Position numbers and translations under genes: made by a program | Shown: positions 7,971 through 15,994 of the stretch, piece by piece | How positions within the stretch are numbered: the first letter of the stretch is position 1 | How the letters are laid out: the number at the start of each line of letters is the position of its first letter | The notes under the pieces: model-generated | The model's database searches: none | Told to the model about the DNA's origin: nothing | Seen by the model: the letters and a program-made list of their open reading frames with translations, nothing else | Assembly: GCF_039888675.1 (NCBI RefSeq) | Contig: NZ_JBDQQR010000001.1 | Coordinates: forward strand, 868,001 to 932,000 | From: Mesorhizobium sp. CAU 1732 | Lineage (GTDB): Bacteria; Pseudomonadota; Alphaproteobacteria; Rhizobiales; Rhizobiaceae | Direction: 5' to 3' | Length of the DNA stretch: 64,000 nucleotides

Positions 7971-8041
7971 GCGGCCGGTTGAGCGCGTGTGCGTGAAAAT
8001 TGTGGTGGCCGCAGCGGATTTCCGGGCGGCCATTTTGTTTT
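7971..8041 (+). terminator. trp attenuator
   Basis: Just after the trpL stop, GCGGCC (7971-7976) can pair with GGCCGC (8007-8012) as antiterminator. The same downstream segment pairs with GCGGCCA (8026-8032) as TGGCCGC/GCGGCCA, followed by TTTTGTTTT (8033-8041), a classic intrinsic terminator. The mutually exclusive pairing is the expected design of ribosome-mediated attenuation. Confidence 0.9.
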
Positions 8042-8087
8042 CAAGCCAATCCGGAATTCCGATCGGGAAACGGATGGAGATTTGGGC

Positions 8088-10277
8088 ATGACTGTCGAAT
8101 TGCTTGAAAACGGCGCCGAGCGCTTTGTCACCGCAGGCGGGGTGGCGATCACCCGCCAGCGTCACGACACGCCCTATGACGGCGCCATCGAAGCCTATAT
8201 CGACGGGCTGGATTCGCGCCGCGGCTGCGTCTTCTCCTCCAACTACGAATATCCGGGCCGCTACACGCGCTGGGACACGGCGATGATCGATCCGCCGCTG
8301 GTCGTCAGCGCCAGGGGCAGGGCGATGCGCATCGAGGCGCTGAATGCGCGCGGCGAGGTCTTGCTGCGGCCGATCCGGCGCGTGGTGGATACGCTGGCGG
8401 ACGTGAGCGTCGGCGAGGTGACCGACCGGCTGATCGCGCTGCAGGTGGCCGAGCCGTCGCGCGTCTTTGCCGAAGAGGAACGCTCGCGCGTGCCCACGGT
8501 GTTTACGGTGCTGCGCGCGCTGGTCGATCTGTTCCGGTCGCCGGAGGATTCGAATCTCGGCCTTTATGGCGCGTTCGGATACGACCTCGCCTTCCAGTTC
8601 GATCATGTCGAGCAGAAGCTGACGCGGGCGTCGAGCCAGCGCGATCTGGTGCTCTATCTGCCGGACGAGATTCTCGTGGTCGATCACCATCAGGCGAAGG
8701 CCTGGCACGACCGCTACGATTATGCTGGCGACGGGTTCTCGACCGAAGGCCTGCCGCGCGACAGCATCGAGCAGCCGTTCAAGCCATCCGATCGCATTCC
8801 GCCGCGCGGCGACCATGAACCGGGCGAATATGCGAAGCTGGTCGATGTCGCGAAGGAAAGCTTCCGACGCGGTGACCTGTTCGAGGTCGTGCCGGGGCAG
8901 ATGTTCTTCGAGCGTTGTGAATCGAAGCCGTCGGACATCACGCGGCGGCTGAAGAAGACCAACCCGTCGCCCTATTCCTTTTTCATCAATCTGGGCGAGA
9001 ACGAATATCTGATCGGCGCATCGCCGGAGATGTTCGTGCGGGTCAACGGCCGCCGGGTCGAGACGTGCCCGATCTCCGGCACGATCAGGCGCGGTGATGA
9101 CGCGATCTCGGATTCCGAGCAGATCCTCAAGCTCCTCAACTCCAAGAAGGACGAGAGCGAACTGACGATGTGCTCCGACGTCGATCGCAACGACAAGAGC
9201 CGCGTCTGCGAGCCGGGCTCGGTGCGGGTGATTGGACGGCGGCAGATCGAGATGTATTCGCGCCTGATCCACACGGTCGACCACATCGAGGGGCGGCTGC
9301 GCGAGGGCATGGACGCCTTCGACGCGTTCCTCAGCCATGCCTGGGCGGTGACCGTCACGGGCGCGCCGAAGCTTTGGGCGATGCGGTTCATCGAGAACCA
9401 CGAAAAGAGCCCGCGCGCCTGGTATGGCGGGGCGATCGGCATGGTCCATTTCAACGGCGACCTCAACACCGGCCTGACATTGCGCACCATCCGCATCAAG
9501 GACGGCATCGCTGAAGTGCGCGCCGGTGCGACGCTGCTCTACGATTCAGATGCCGCCGAGGAAGAAGCCGAGACGGAACTGAAGGCATCCGCGATGCTGG
9601 CGGCGATCCGCGAAGCGTCGGCCGGCAATGCGGTGGCGGCGGAACGCGAGGGCGCACGGGTCGGAGATGGCGTGTCCATCCTGCTGGTGGATCACGAGGA
9701 CTCGTTCGTCCACACGCTCGCCAACTACTTCCGCCAGACCGGCGCGACGGTCTCGACCGTTCGTTCGCCAGTGCCGGAAGAGGTGTTCGACAGCATCAAT
9801 CCCGACCTCGTCGTCCTGTCGCCCGGACCGGGCAGTCCGAAGGACTTCGACACCAAGGCGACGATCGACAAGGCCCGCAAGCGCAACCTGCCGATCTTCG
9901 GCGTCTGCCTTGGCCTGCAGGCGCTTGCCGAAGCCTATGGCGGTGAATTGCGCCAGCTTCACATCCCGATGCACGGCAAGCCCTCGCGCATCCGGGTCAA
10001 CAAGGCCGGCGTGATCTTTTCGGGCCTGCCGAAGGAAGTCACCGTGGGGCGCTATCACTCGATCTTCGCCGATCCGGTGCGGCTGCCGGACGATTTCATC
10101 GTCACTGCCGAAACCGACGATGGCGTGATCATGGCTTTCGAGCACAAGCGCGAACCGATTGCGGCCGTGCAATTCCATCCCGAATCGATCATGACGCTCG
10201 GCCAGAATGCCGGCATGCGGATGATCGAGAACGTCGTCGCGCACCTGCCGCGAAAGGCGCGCGTGAAGGCGGCTTAG
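8088..10277 (+). CDS. trpE(G): Anthranilate synthase, fused components I and II
   Basis: A 729-residue fusion, the form typical of Rhizobiales. Residues 1 to about 520 are the chorismate-binding TrpE part that forms anthranilate (conserved [38 protein letters not shown] and [12 protein letters not shown] regions). Residues from about 533 are the TrpG glutamine amidotransferase, with the nucleophile Cys607 in [10 protein letters not shown] and His697/Glu699 in QFHPES. This is the first committed step of tryptophan synthesis. The start at 8088 follows GGATGGAG and gives the family N-terminus; an in-frame extension to 7989 would run through the attenuator hairpin. Expression is controlled by the trpL attenuator just upstream. 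Confidence 0.97.
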   Translation: MTVELLENGAERFVTAGGVAITRQRHDTPYDGAIEAYIDGLDSRRGCVFSSNYEYPGRYTRWDTAMIDPPLVVSARGRAMRIEALNARGEVLLRPIRRVVDTLADVSVGEVTDRLIALQVAEPSRVFAEEERSRVPTVFTVLRALVDLFRSPEDSNLGLYGAFGYDLAFQFDHVEQKLTRASSQRDLVLYLPDEILVVDHHQAKAWHDRYDYAGDGFSTEGLPRDSIEQPFKPSDRIPPRGDHEPGEYAKLVDVAKESFRRGDLFEVVPGQMFFERCESKPSDITRRLKKTNPSPYSFFINLGENEYLIGASPEMFVRVNGRRVETCPISGTIRRGDDAISDSEQILKLLNSKKDESELTMCSDVDRNDKSRVCEPGSVRVIGRRQIEMYSRLIHTVDHIEGRLREGMDAFDAFLSHAWAVTVTGAPKLWAMRFIENHEKSPRAWYGGAIGMVHFNGDLNTGLTLRTIRIKDGIAEVRAGATLLYDSDAAEEEAETELKASAMLAAIREASAGNAVAAEREGARVGDGVSILLVDHEDSFVHTLANYFRQTGATVSTVRSPVPEEVFDSINPDLVVLSPGPGSPKDFDTKATIDKARKRNLPIFGVCLGLQALAEAYGGELRQLHIPMHGKPSRIRVNKAGVIFSGLPKEVTVGRYHSIFADPVRLPDDFIVTAETDDGVIMAFEHKREPIAAVQFHPESIMTLGQNAGMRMIENVVAHLPRKARVKAA

Positions 10278-10309
10278 GAATGACATTGTGACGCTTGCAA
10301 TCCTTCACG

Positions 10310-10452
10310 CCCCCCTCTGTCCTGCCGGACATCTCCCCCACGAGGGGGGAGATCAGCCGGCATCTTTTTCGGAGCTTTCCCGAAAAGGTCGCGACAGGGA
10401 CGTGCGTGATCTCCCCCCTCGTGGGGGAGATGTCCGGCAGGACAGAGGGGGG
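10310..10452. repeat. Long intergenic palindrome with 46-bp perfect arms (RIME-like)
   Basis: The arms 10310-10355 and 10407-10452 are perfect reverse complements over 46 bases, separated by 51 bases. Each arm contains a smaller hairpin (TCTCCCCCACGAGGGGGGAGA type), and the centre has another (TTTTCGG/CCGAAAA). This is one of the palindromic families seen between genes in rhizobia. Transcribed, it would form a very stable stem that could separate trpE(G) from the next gene. Confidence 0.85.
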
Positions 10453-10484
10453 CAACGTCGAGCGCGGGATTTTCACGGCCGGCC

Positions 10485-11393
10485 ATGACCGACAAGCAGA
10501 AAATTCGCCGGCTTGCCGGTTGGACCATTATCGTGGCGTTCGCGGTGATGGCTCTGAAATTCGTCGCCTGGTGGCTGACGGGGTCCGTCGCGCTCTATTC
10601 GGATGCGCTCGAGTCCATCGTCAACGTCATCGCCGCCTTCGCGGCGTTCTGGGCGATCACGGTCAGCCACAAGCCGGCCGATCACGACCATCAATACGGG
10701 CACCACAAGGCCGAATATTTTTCGGCGGTGCTCGAAGGGGTACTGATCGTCGTCGCGGCGCTGCTCATCATGGCGGAGGTCTGGCGTTCCTGGCAGAACC
10801 CGGCGCCGCTCGATGAACCGGGGCTTGGCCTTGCGATCAACGCGTCGGCCGCCGCGATCAACGGGTTCTGGGCCTGGCTGCTCATTCGCAACGGCAGGGC
10901 CCACAGGTCGCCGGCGCTGGAGGCCGACGGCCATCACATCATGACCGACGTCGTGACGTCCGTCGGCGTCATCGCGGGCCTGATCGGCGCCGTGCTGACC
11001 GGCTGGTATTTCCTCGATCCGCTTCTGGCGCTGATCGTCGCGCTGAACATCCTGTGGCAGGGGTGGAAGGTCATCCGCACCTCGCTCGACGGCCTCATGG
11101 ACCGCGCCGTGCCGATGGAGGAGACTGTCAGGATCCGCGACATCATCTCCACCAATTCCAAGGGCGCGATGGAGGTGCACGACCTGAAGACCCGCATTGC
11201 CGGGCGCGCGACCTTCATCGAGTTCCACATGGTGGTCGATGCCGGGATGACGGTCGGCGAAAGCCACGCGATCTGCGATCGCATCGAGGCTGCGTTGCAG
11301 CAGGAAATCCCGTCGATGCGCGTCACGATCCACGTCGAGCCGCATGAGGAAGCGAAGCTTCCGCCGGGCACGACGGCAGTGCCGTTCGCCTGA
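10485..11393 (+). CDS. Cation diffusion facilitator family transporter
   Basis: A 302-residue CDF-family metal exporter of the inner membrane. About six membrane segments occupy residues 1-210 and a cytoplasmic ferredoxin-like domain the last 90 residues (HDLKTRIAGRATFIEFHMVV). The metal site is visible: LYSDALES in helix II (Asp40) and HHIMTDVVTSVG in helix V (His/Asp). The DHQYGHHKAEYFSA motif after helix II is typical of the FieF/MntE-like group. It probably expels Zn, Fe or Mn in exchange for protons; the metal cannot be decided here. It lies just after the 143-bp palindrome. Confidence 0.93.
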   Translation: MTDKQKIRRLAGWTIIVAFAVMALKFVAWWLTGSVALYSDALESIVNVIAAFAAFWAITVSHKPADHDHQYGHHKAEYFSAVLEGVLIVVAALLIMAEVWRSWQNPAPLDEPGLGLAINASAAAINGFWAWLLIRNGRAHRSPALEADGHHIMTDVVTSVGVIAGLIGAVLTGWYFLDPLLALIVALNILWQGWKVIRTSLDGLMDRAVPMEETVRIRDIISTNSKGAMEVHDLKTRIAGRATFIEFHMVVDAGMTVGESHAICDRIEAALQQEIPSMRVTIHVEPHEEAKLPPGTTAVPFA

Positions 11394-11457
11394 GATACTT
11401 GCGAAGACATCGAGGCGGCTTTGCCGTAGCCTGTCGCGCAACTAATGGGATGAGATC

Positions 11458-12228
11458 ATGAAGTTTTCGGCGACGTTCCACGATCTGACGGGCAGATCGG
11501 TGTTCATTTCGGGCGGCGGTTCGGGCATCGGCGCATATCTGACGGAGGGCTTCGTGGCACAGGGTGCGGACGTCGCCTTCGTGCAGCGCTCGGACGCGAC
11601 CGCGCTGTGCGACCGGCTGGAGAAGACCTACGGTTCGCGGCCGCTCTACATTCCCTGCGACGTGACCGACATTCCTGCGCTCAAAAGTGCGATCGCGCAG
11701 GCCGCCGAGGCGAATGGCGACATCGGCGTGCTGGTCAACAATGCGGCGTGGGACAATCGCCATCCACTGGAGGGGTTCTCGGTCGAAGACTGGGACCACA
11801 TGATGAACGTCAATTTGCGCCATCACTTCTTCGCCGCACAGGCCGTCATGCCCGGCATGCGGGCCGCCGGCGGCGGATCGATCATCAACTTCTCGTCGAT
11901 CTCCTACATGATGGGTAATGACGGCTACCACGCCTATGTCTCGGCCAAGGCCGGCATAACCGGCCTCACGCGCGGGCTGGCGCGCGAACTCGGCAAGGAC
12001 AACATCCGCGTCAACGCGGTAATGCCGGGCTGGGTGCTGACCGATCGCCAGCGCGAATTGTGGGCCGACGACACGTCGCTCGCCGCGCATATCGAGCGGC
12101 AGAGCCTCAAGATCGAAATTCCGCCCGAAGCGATGGTGGAGCCGACGCTCTTTCTGGCGTCAAATGCATCGACCGTCATGACCGGCCAGGCACTCGTCGT
12201 CGATGGCGGCGTGGTCGTCACGGGATGA
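11458..12228 (+). CDS. SDR family dehydrogenase (probable sugar dehydrogenase)
   Basis: A 256-residue classical short-chain dehydrogenase. The cofactor motif is FISGGGSGIGAYL (near residue 18), NNAAWDN follows near residue 95, and the catalytic Ser-Tyr-Lys set is in FSSISYM and YHAYVSAKAG. The C-terminus closes with the SDR-typical TGQALVVDGG. Its stop overlaps by four bases with a 2-dehydro-3-deoxygalactonokinase gene, so the likely substrate is a sugar such as galactose, fucose or arabinose, giving a lactone or aldonate for a De Ley-Doudoroff type route. The specific sugar is inference from context. Confidence 0.88.
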   Translation: MKFSATFHDLTGRSVFISGGGSGIGAYLTEGFVAQGADVAFVQRSDATALCDRLEKTYGSRPLYIPCDVTDIPALKSAIAQAAEANGDIGVLVNNAAWDNRHPLEGFSVEDWDHMMNVNLRHHFFAAQAVMPGMRAAGGGSIINFSSISYMMGNDGYHAYVSAKAGITGLTRGLARELGKDNIRVNAVMPGWVLTDRQRELWADDTSLAAHIERQSLKIEIPPEAMVEPTLFLASNASTVMTGQALVVDGGVVVTG

Positions 12229-13130
12229 AGCCTTTCGTTGCAGCGGTCGATTGGGGCACATCGTCGTTCCGCCTCTGGGTGCTAGCGTCGGACGGCACCG
12301 TGCTTGCCGAAGCGCGCAGCGACGAAGGCATGATGAAGGCGATTTCGCTCGGCTTTCCTGCCGTCCTCGACCGCCATCTCGGCGATGTCGGCGCGGGTGC
12401 GGACCTTCCCGTCATGATCTGCGGCATGGCGGGCGCGCGTCAGGGGTGGCGCGAGGCGCCTTATCTCGACACGCCGGCAGCGCTGGACGATCTCGGGGCG
12501 CAAGCGGTGACGATCGACGGGCAGATCAGGGACATCCGCATCCTGCCGGGCGTCGCGCAGCGCGATCCGGATTGGCCGGACGTCATGCGTGGCGAGGAAA
12601 CGCAGTTGCTGGGCGCGATCGGGCAGGGCACGCGATCCGGCCTCGTCTGCATGCCGGGAACGCACGCCAAATGGGTGGAACTCCGGGATGGCGTCGTGCG
12701 GCGCTTCGCGACGGTCGTGACCGGCGAGACATTCGCGGTGTTGCGGGAACATTCGATCCTGCGGCTCGCGCTGGACGGCCAGCCGCAACCGGAGGCCGAC
12801 GACCCGGTCTTTCTCGAAACGGTGCGCGCGGTTTATCAAGATCCGGCGCTTGGCGTGGCGCGGCTGTTTGCGATCCGTGCGGGGCCTCTCCTCGGCGTTC
12901 GCGATCCCGCACAAGGGGCCGCGCGTCTCTCCGGCCTGCTGATCGGCATGGAGCTTGCCGCCGCCCGCGCGCGCTTCGGATCGATCGGTAAGGTTCAACT
13001 CGTCGCGGCCGGACGGCTCGAAGGCGTCTATCGCGCCGCGTTGCGGGCAGTCGAAACGTCCGTTGAGACGGTGGACGCCGATGTGGCGGTGCGCGCCGGC
13101 CTTTTGGGCGCTGCCCGGACGATCTGGTAG
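12225..13130 (+). CDS. dgoK: 2-dehydro-3-deoxygalactonokinase
   Basis: A 301-residue kinase of the DgoK family, which phosphorylates 2-dehydro-3-deoxy-D-galactonate in galactonate breakdown. The N-terminal AAVDWGTSSFRLWVL is the family start, and MICGMAGARQGWREAPYLDTPA and CMPGTHAKWVELRDG are characteristic. The start is set by the ATGA overlap with the preceding dehydrogenase gene. The usual partner aldolase (DgoA) is not next to it; the following gene starts after a 217-base gap with its own operator. The window therefore holds only the oxidation and phosphorylation steps of the pathway. Confidence 0.9.
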   Translation: MKPFVAAVDWGTSSFRLWVLASDGTVLAEARSDEGMMKAISLGFPAVLDRHLGDVGAGADLPVMICGMAGARQGWREAPYLDTPAALDDLGAQAVTIDGQIRDIRILPGVAQRDPDWPDVMRGEETQLLGAIGQGTRSGLVCMPGTHAKWVELRDGVVRRFATVVTGETFAVLREHSILRLALDGQPQPEADDPVFLETVRAVYQDPALGVARLFAIRAGPLLGVRDPAQGAARLSGLLIGMELAAARARFGSIGKVQLVAAGRLEGVYRAALRAVETSVETVDADVAVRAGLLGAARTIW

Positions 13131-13198
13131 CCCCGCGTCATACTCCGCCGTCCGTCACGACCACTTGCAGTGGATACGGTTCGCCAGCGCTTCCCAAA

Positions 13199-13227
13199 TT
13201 GACATAATGGTATATTGATATACCATT
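13199..13227 (+). promoter_or_regulatory. Promoter -35 box with 22-bp palindromic operator
   Basis: TTGACA (13199-13204) is followed by AATGGTATA-TTGA-TATACCATT (13206-13227), a perfect inverted repeat with 9-bp arms. It occupies the place between the -35 box and a possible TACCAT -10 box (13221-13226). The TGGTAT...ATACCA form resembles operators of GntR or LacI family repressors. It lies about 120 bases before the seven-gene operon and most likely switches it. No regulator gene is adjacent; four GntR genes lie 18-37 kb further on. Confidence 0.65.
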
Positions 13228-13347
13228 AGAGTTAGGCTCAGAGAGCGGCGGGGCGACCAGGTGAGTACGGTACTGTTTGATCGATGCGAAAAGGGTGCGC
13301 GAAGCGCGTCTCCCTGCGTCGGCGTTTCAGTCCTGAGAGGCCGGTAG

Positions 13348-14625
13348 ATGGCTGCGACATTGGCGCAGAAAATCATTGCACGCGCTTCCCGGCGTGTATC
13401 CGTGCGCCCCGGCGAGATCGTGACCGCGGGCATCGACCTCGCGATGATCCATGATTCGGGCGGGCCACGCCGCGTGGAGCCGATCCTGAAGGACCTCGGC
13501 GTCGGCCTGTTCGACGCCGGCAAGGTCGTTCTCATCTCCGACCATTTCGTGCCCGGCGACACTGACGAAGGCGCGCGCATTCTGGAACTGACCCGCGCCT
13601 GGGCGAAGGAGCGCAAGGTCGCGTTTCACGATGGGCAGGGCATCTGCCATGTGGTGCTGCCGGAAAAGGGGCATCTCAAGCCCGGCATGTTCGTCGTCGG
13701 CGGCGACAGCCACTCGCCGACAGGCGGCGCGTTCGGCACCTACATGTTCGGCATCGGCGCGACCGAGATGGCGGGCGTTCTGGCGACCGGCGAAATCTGG
13801 CTGCGCGTTCCCGAGACGATCCTGATCGAGTGGCAGAACCGCCTCGGCACTGGCGTCGTCGCCAAGGACATGATGCTGGCGCTATGCGGCCGGCTGGGCA
13901 TGGGCGGCGGCAAATACGAGGCCGTGGAATATACCGGCGAGGCCGTTCGCGCGCTGTCGATGCAGGAGCGCATGACCATGTCGAATATGGCCGCCGAACT
14001 CGGCGCGCAGGCCGGGCTGATCGCGCCCGACCGGACGACCGCCGACTGGCTTGCGGCTCACAATGGCGACGCGGGCGATTGGCAGAGCCTTTTCACCGAC
14101 CCGGACGCGGCGGTGCTCGAACATCATGTCTTCGATGCAGCGACGCTGGAGCCACAGGTTGCGGCGCCGCATTCGCCGGCCAACGCGATGGCTGCGAAGG
14201 ATGCGCCCGCCACCGCGATCGACGTCGCCTATATCGGCGCCTGCACCGGCGCGAAGTATGACGACCTTGCCGCCGCCGCCGCGATCCTGCGCGGGCAAAA
14301 GCTCGCGGCCGGCGTCGAGATGATGGTGGCCCCCTCCTCGCGCGACGACCAGAAGCGCGCAGAGGATGAGGGGCTGATGAAGGTGTTCGAGGATATCGGC
14401 GCGCGCATCCTCCCAAATGCGTGCGGCATCTGCGCCGGATACGGCACGGACCGCCTTGGCGAGGATGTGACCTGCATCTCGTCGACGGCGCGCAATTTCC
14501 AAGGCCGCATGGGGGCGAATTCGTCCAAGGTCTGGCTGGGCTCGCCGCTCACGGTCGCCGCCTCCGCGATCGAGGGACGCGTCGCCGATCCGCGCCACCA
14601 TTTGCCTTCCGAGGCTCGTGCATGA
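13348..14625 (+). CDS. Aconitase-family hydro-lyase, large subunit (LeuC-like)
   Basis: A 425-residue large subunit of a split aconitase-type dehydratase, cousin of LeuC, homoaconitase and dimethylmaleate hydratase DmdA. The iron-sulfur ligands are visible: Cys299 in GACTGAKYDDL, and Cys359 and Cys362 in NACGICAGYG. The DSHSPTGGAFGTYMFGIGATE segment binds substrate and catalytic His. It is shorter than LeuC (about 470), as in the LeuC2/DmdA branch. The next gene is the small subunit, followed by a PEP mutase/ICL-type lyase. That trio matches the dimethylmaleate hydratase and lyase of nicotinate fermentation more than leucine synthesis. The natural substrate is unproven. First gene of a seven-gene operon. 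Confidence 0.88.
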   Translation: MAATLAQKIIARASRRVSVRPGEIVTAGIDLAMIHDSGGPRRVEPILKDLGVGLFDAGKVVLISDHFVPGDTDEGARILELTRAWAKERKVAFHDGQGICHVVLPEKGHLKPGMFVVGGDSHSPTGGAFGTYMFGIGATEMAGVLATGEIWLRVPETILIEWQNRLGTGVVAKDMMLALCGRLGMGGGKYEAVEYTGEAVRALSMQERMTMSNMAAELGAQAGLIAPDRTTADWLAAHNGDAGDWQSLFTDPDAAVLEHHVFDAATLEPQVAAPHSPANAMAAKDAPATAIDVAYIGACTGAKYDDLAAAAAILRGQKLAAGVEMMVAPSSRDDQKRAEDEGLMKVFEDIGARILPNACGICAGYGTDRLGEDVTCISSTARNFQGRMGANSSKVWLGSPLTVAASAIEGRVADPRHHLPSEARA

Positions 14626-15125
14626 ACCGCGTCTTCCTCGTCGGCGACAACATCGACACCGACCAGCTCGCGCCCGGCCAGTATATGCGCGGCGGGATCG
14701 AGGAACTGGCGCGCCACAGCCTCGAAGCCGTTCGGCCCGATTTCGCGTCGAGCGTGAGGCCGGGCGACGTGCTCGTCGGCGGCGAGAATTTCGGTATCGG
14801 TTCGTCGCGCGAACAGGCCGCCGAGGCGCTGCGCCATCTCGGTGTCGCCTGCGTGATCGCGCAATCATTTGCCGGCATCTTTTACAGAAACGCGATCAAT
14901 CTGGGCCTGCCGGTGCTGGTGGGCAAGGATTTGAGCCATGTCGAGGACGGCGACCCATGCCGCTTCGACATCGATGCGGGCGAGCTGGCCCTGACGGCCA
15001 AGAACACAACACTGCGGCTGGAGCCGCTTCCCGAGAACCTGAAGCAGATGCTCTCCGATGGCGGCCTGGTGCCCCATCTGAAGAAGCGCTTTGCGGCCAA
15101 GCGCAAGGACGAGGCACGCCAATGA
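14622..15125 (+). CDS. Aconitase-family hydro-lyase, small subunit (LeuD-like)
   Basis: The 167-residue swivel-domain partner of the preceding large subunit. Family motifs: VGDNIDTDQLAPGQYM at the start, GENFGIGSSREQAAEAL (the substrate-binding GSSRE loop), and FAGIFYRNAINLGLPVL. Its size matches LeuD2/DmdB small subunits of about 165 residues rather than LeuD of about 200. The start is fixed by a four-base ATGA overlap with the large-subunit gene, implying translational coupling and stoichiometric synthesis. The residue after the GSSRE loop that would set substrate choice cannot be interpreted here. Confidence 0.9.
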   Translation: MNRVFLVGDNIDTDQLAPGQYMRGGIEELARHSLEAVRPDFASSVRPGDVLVGGENFGIGSSREQAAEALRHLGVACVIAQSFAGIFYRNAINLGLPVLVGKDLSHVEDGDPCRFDIDAGELALTAKNTTLRLEPLPENLKQMLSDGGLVPHLKKRFAAKRKDEARQ

Positions 15126-15994
15126 CAAGAACACTGAAACAGCGCCTGGCGGATGACCGCATCCTGCTGGCGCCCGGCGTCTATGACGCACTGTCGGCCC
15201 TGATCGCGGAACAGGCCGGCGCGGAAGCCGTCTACCTCTCCGGCGCGTCGCTGGCGTATACGCGCTTCGGCCGTCCCGACATCGGGCTCGTGTCGATGAG
15301 CGAGGTGGCGGACACGATCGCGGCCGTGCGGGATCGCATCGAACTTCCCATCGTCGTCGATGCCGACAACGGTTTCGGCAACGCGCTCAACGTGCAGCGC
15401 ACCGTCCGTGTCTTCGAGCGCATGGGCGCGAACGCGCTGCAGCTCGAAGACCAGACGATGCCGAAGCGCTGCGGCCATCTCGACGGCAAGTCGTTGATTA
15501 CGCTGTCCGAGATGGTCGGCAAGATCAGGGCCGCGTGCGACGCGCGCGCGTCGGACGATACGCTGATCATCGGGCGCACCGACGCGATCGCGGTCGAGGG
15601 CTTCGGCCCGGCGATCGAGCGTGCCGAAGCCTATGTCGAGGCGGGCGCGGACATGCTCTTCATCGAGGCGCCGCAATCGGTCGAGGAACTCGACACGATC
15701 TGCGAACGCTTCCGGGGCCGCGTGCCCCTGATGGCCAACATGGTCGAAGGCGGCAAGACGCCGATCGTGGACGCCGGCGACCTCCAGGCGCGCGGCTTCA
15801 GCTTCGTGATCTTTCCGGGCGGCATCGTCCGCGCCGTGGCGGCCACCGCGCGCGACTATTACGCCAACCTGCTGGCCAACGGCTCCAACGAGGCGTTCCG
15901 CGATCGCATGTTCGACTTCGCCGGCCTCAACGAGGTGATCGGCACGCCGGAACTTCTCGAAATCGGCAAATCATATGACGGGGATGAAGCCTGA
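15122..15994 (+). CDS. Isocitrate lyase/PEP mutase family lyase
   Basis: A 290-residue TIM-barrel enzyme of the ICL/PEPM superfamily. Metal ligands lie in VVDADNGFGN (Asp80, Asp82) and the catalytic loop is KRCGH with Cys117, the signature of lyases such as methylisocitrate lyase and 2,3-dimethylmalate lyase rather than of phosphonate mutases. These cleave a substituted malate into a 2-oxo acid and a carboxylate. Position directly behind a split hydro-lyase suggests it cleaves that enzyme's hydrated product. Oxaloacetate hydrolase or carboxyphosphoenolpyruvate mutase activities are alternatives. Start set by a four-base overlap with the small-subunit gene. Confidence 0.9.
   Translation: MTRTLKQRLADDRILLAPGVYDALSALIAEQAGAEAVYLSGASLAYTRFGRPDIGLVSMSEVADTIAAVRDRIELPIVVDADNGFGNALNVQRTVRVFERMGANALQLEDQTMPKRCGHLDGKSLITLSEMVGKIRAACDARASDDTLIIGRTDAIAVEGFGPAIERAEAYVEAGADMLFIEAPQSVEELDTICERFRGRVPLMANMVEGGKTPIVDAGDLQARGFSFVIFPGGIVRAVAATARDYYANLLANGSNEAFRDRMFDFAGLNEVIGTPELLEIGKSYDGDEA

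Noticed and set aside
13348..15125. Leucine biosynthesis LeuCD
   Set aside because: Both subunits are of the shorter LeuC2/LeuD2 type and are embedded in a catabolic operon with a lyase and HyuAB; no leuA or leuB is near.
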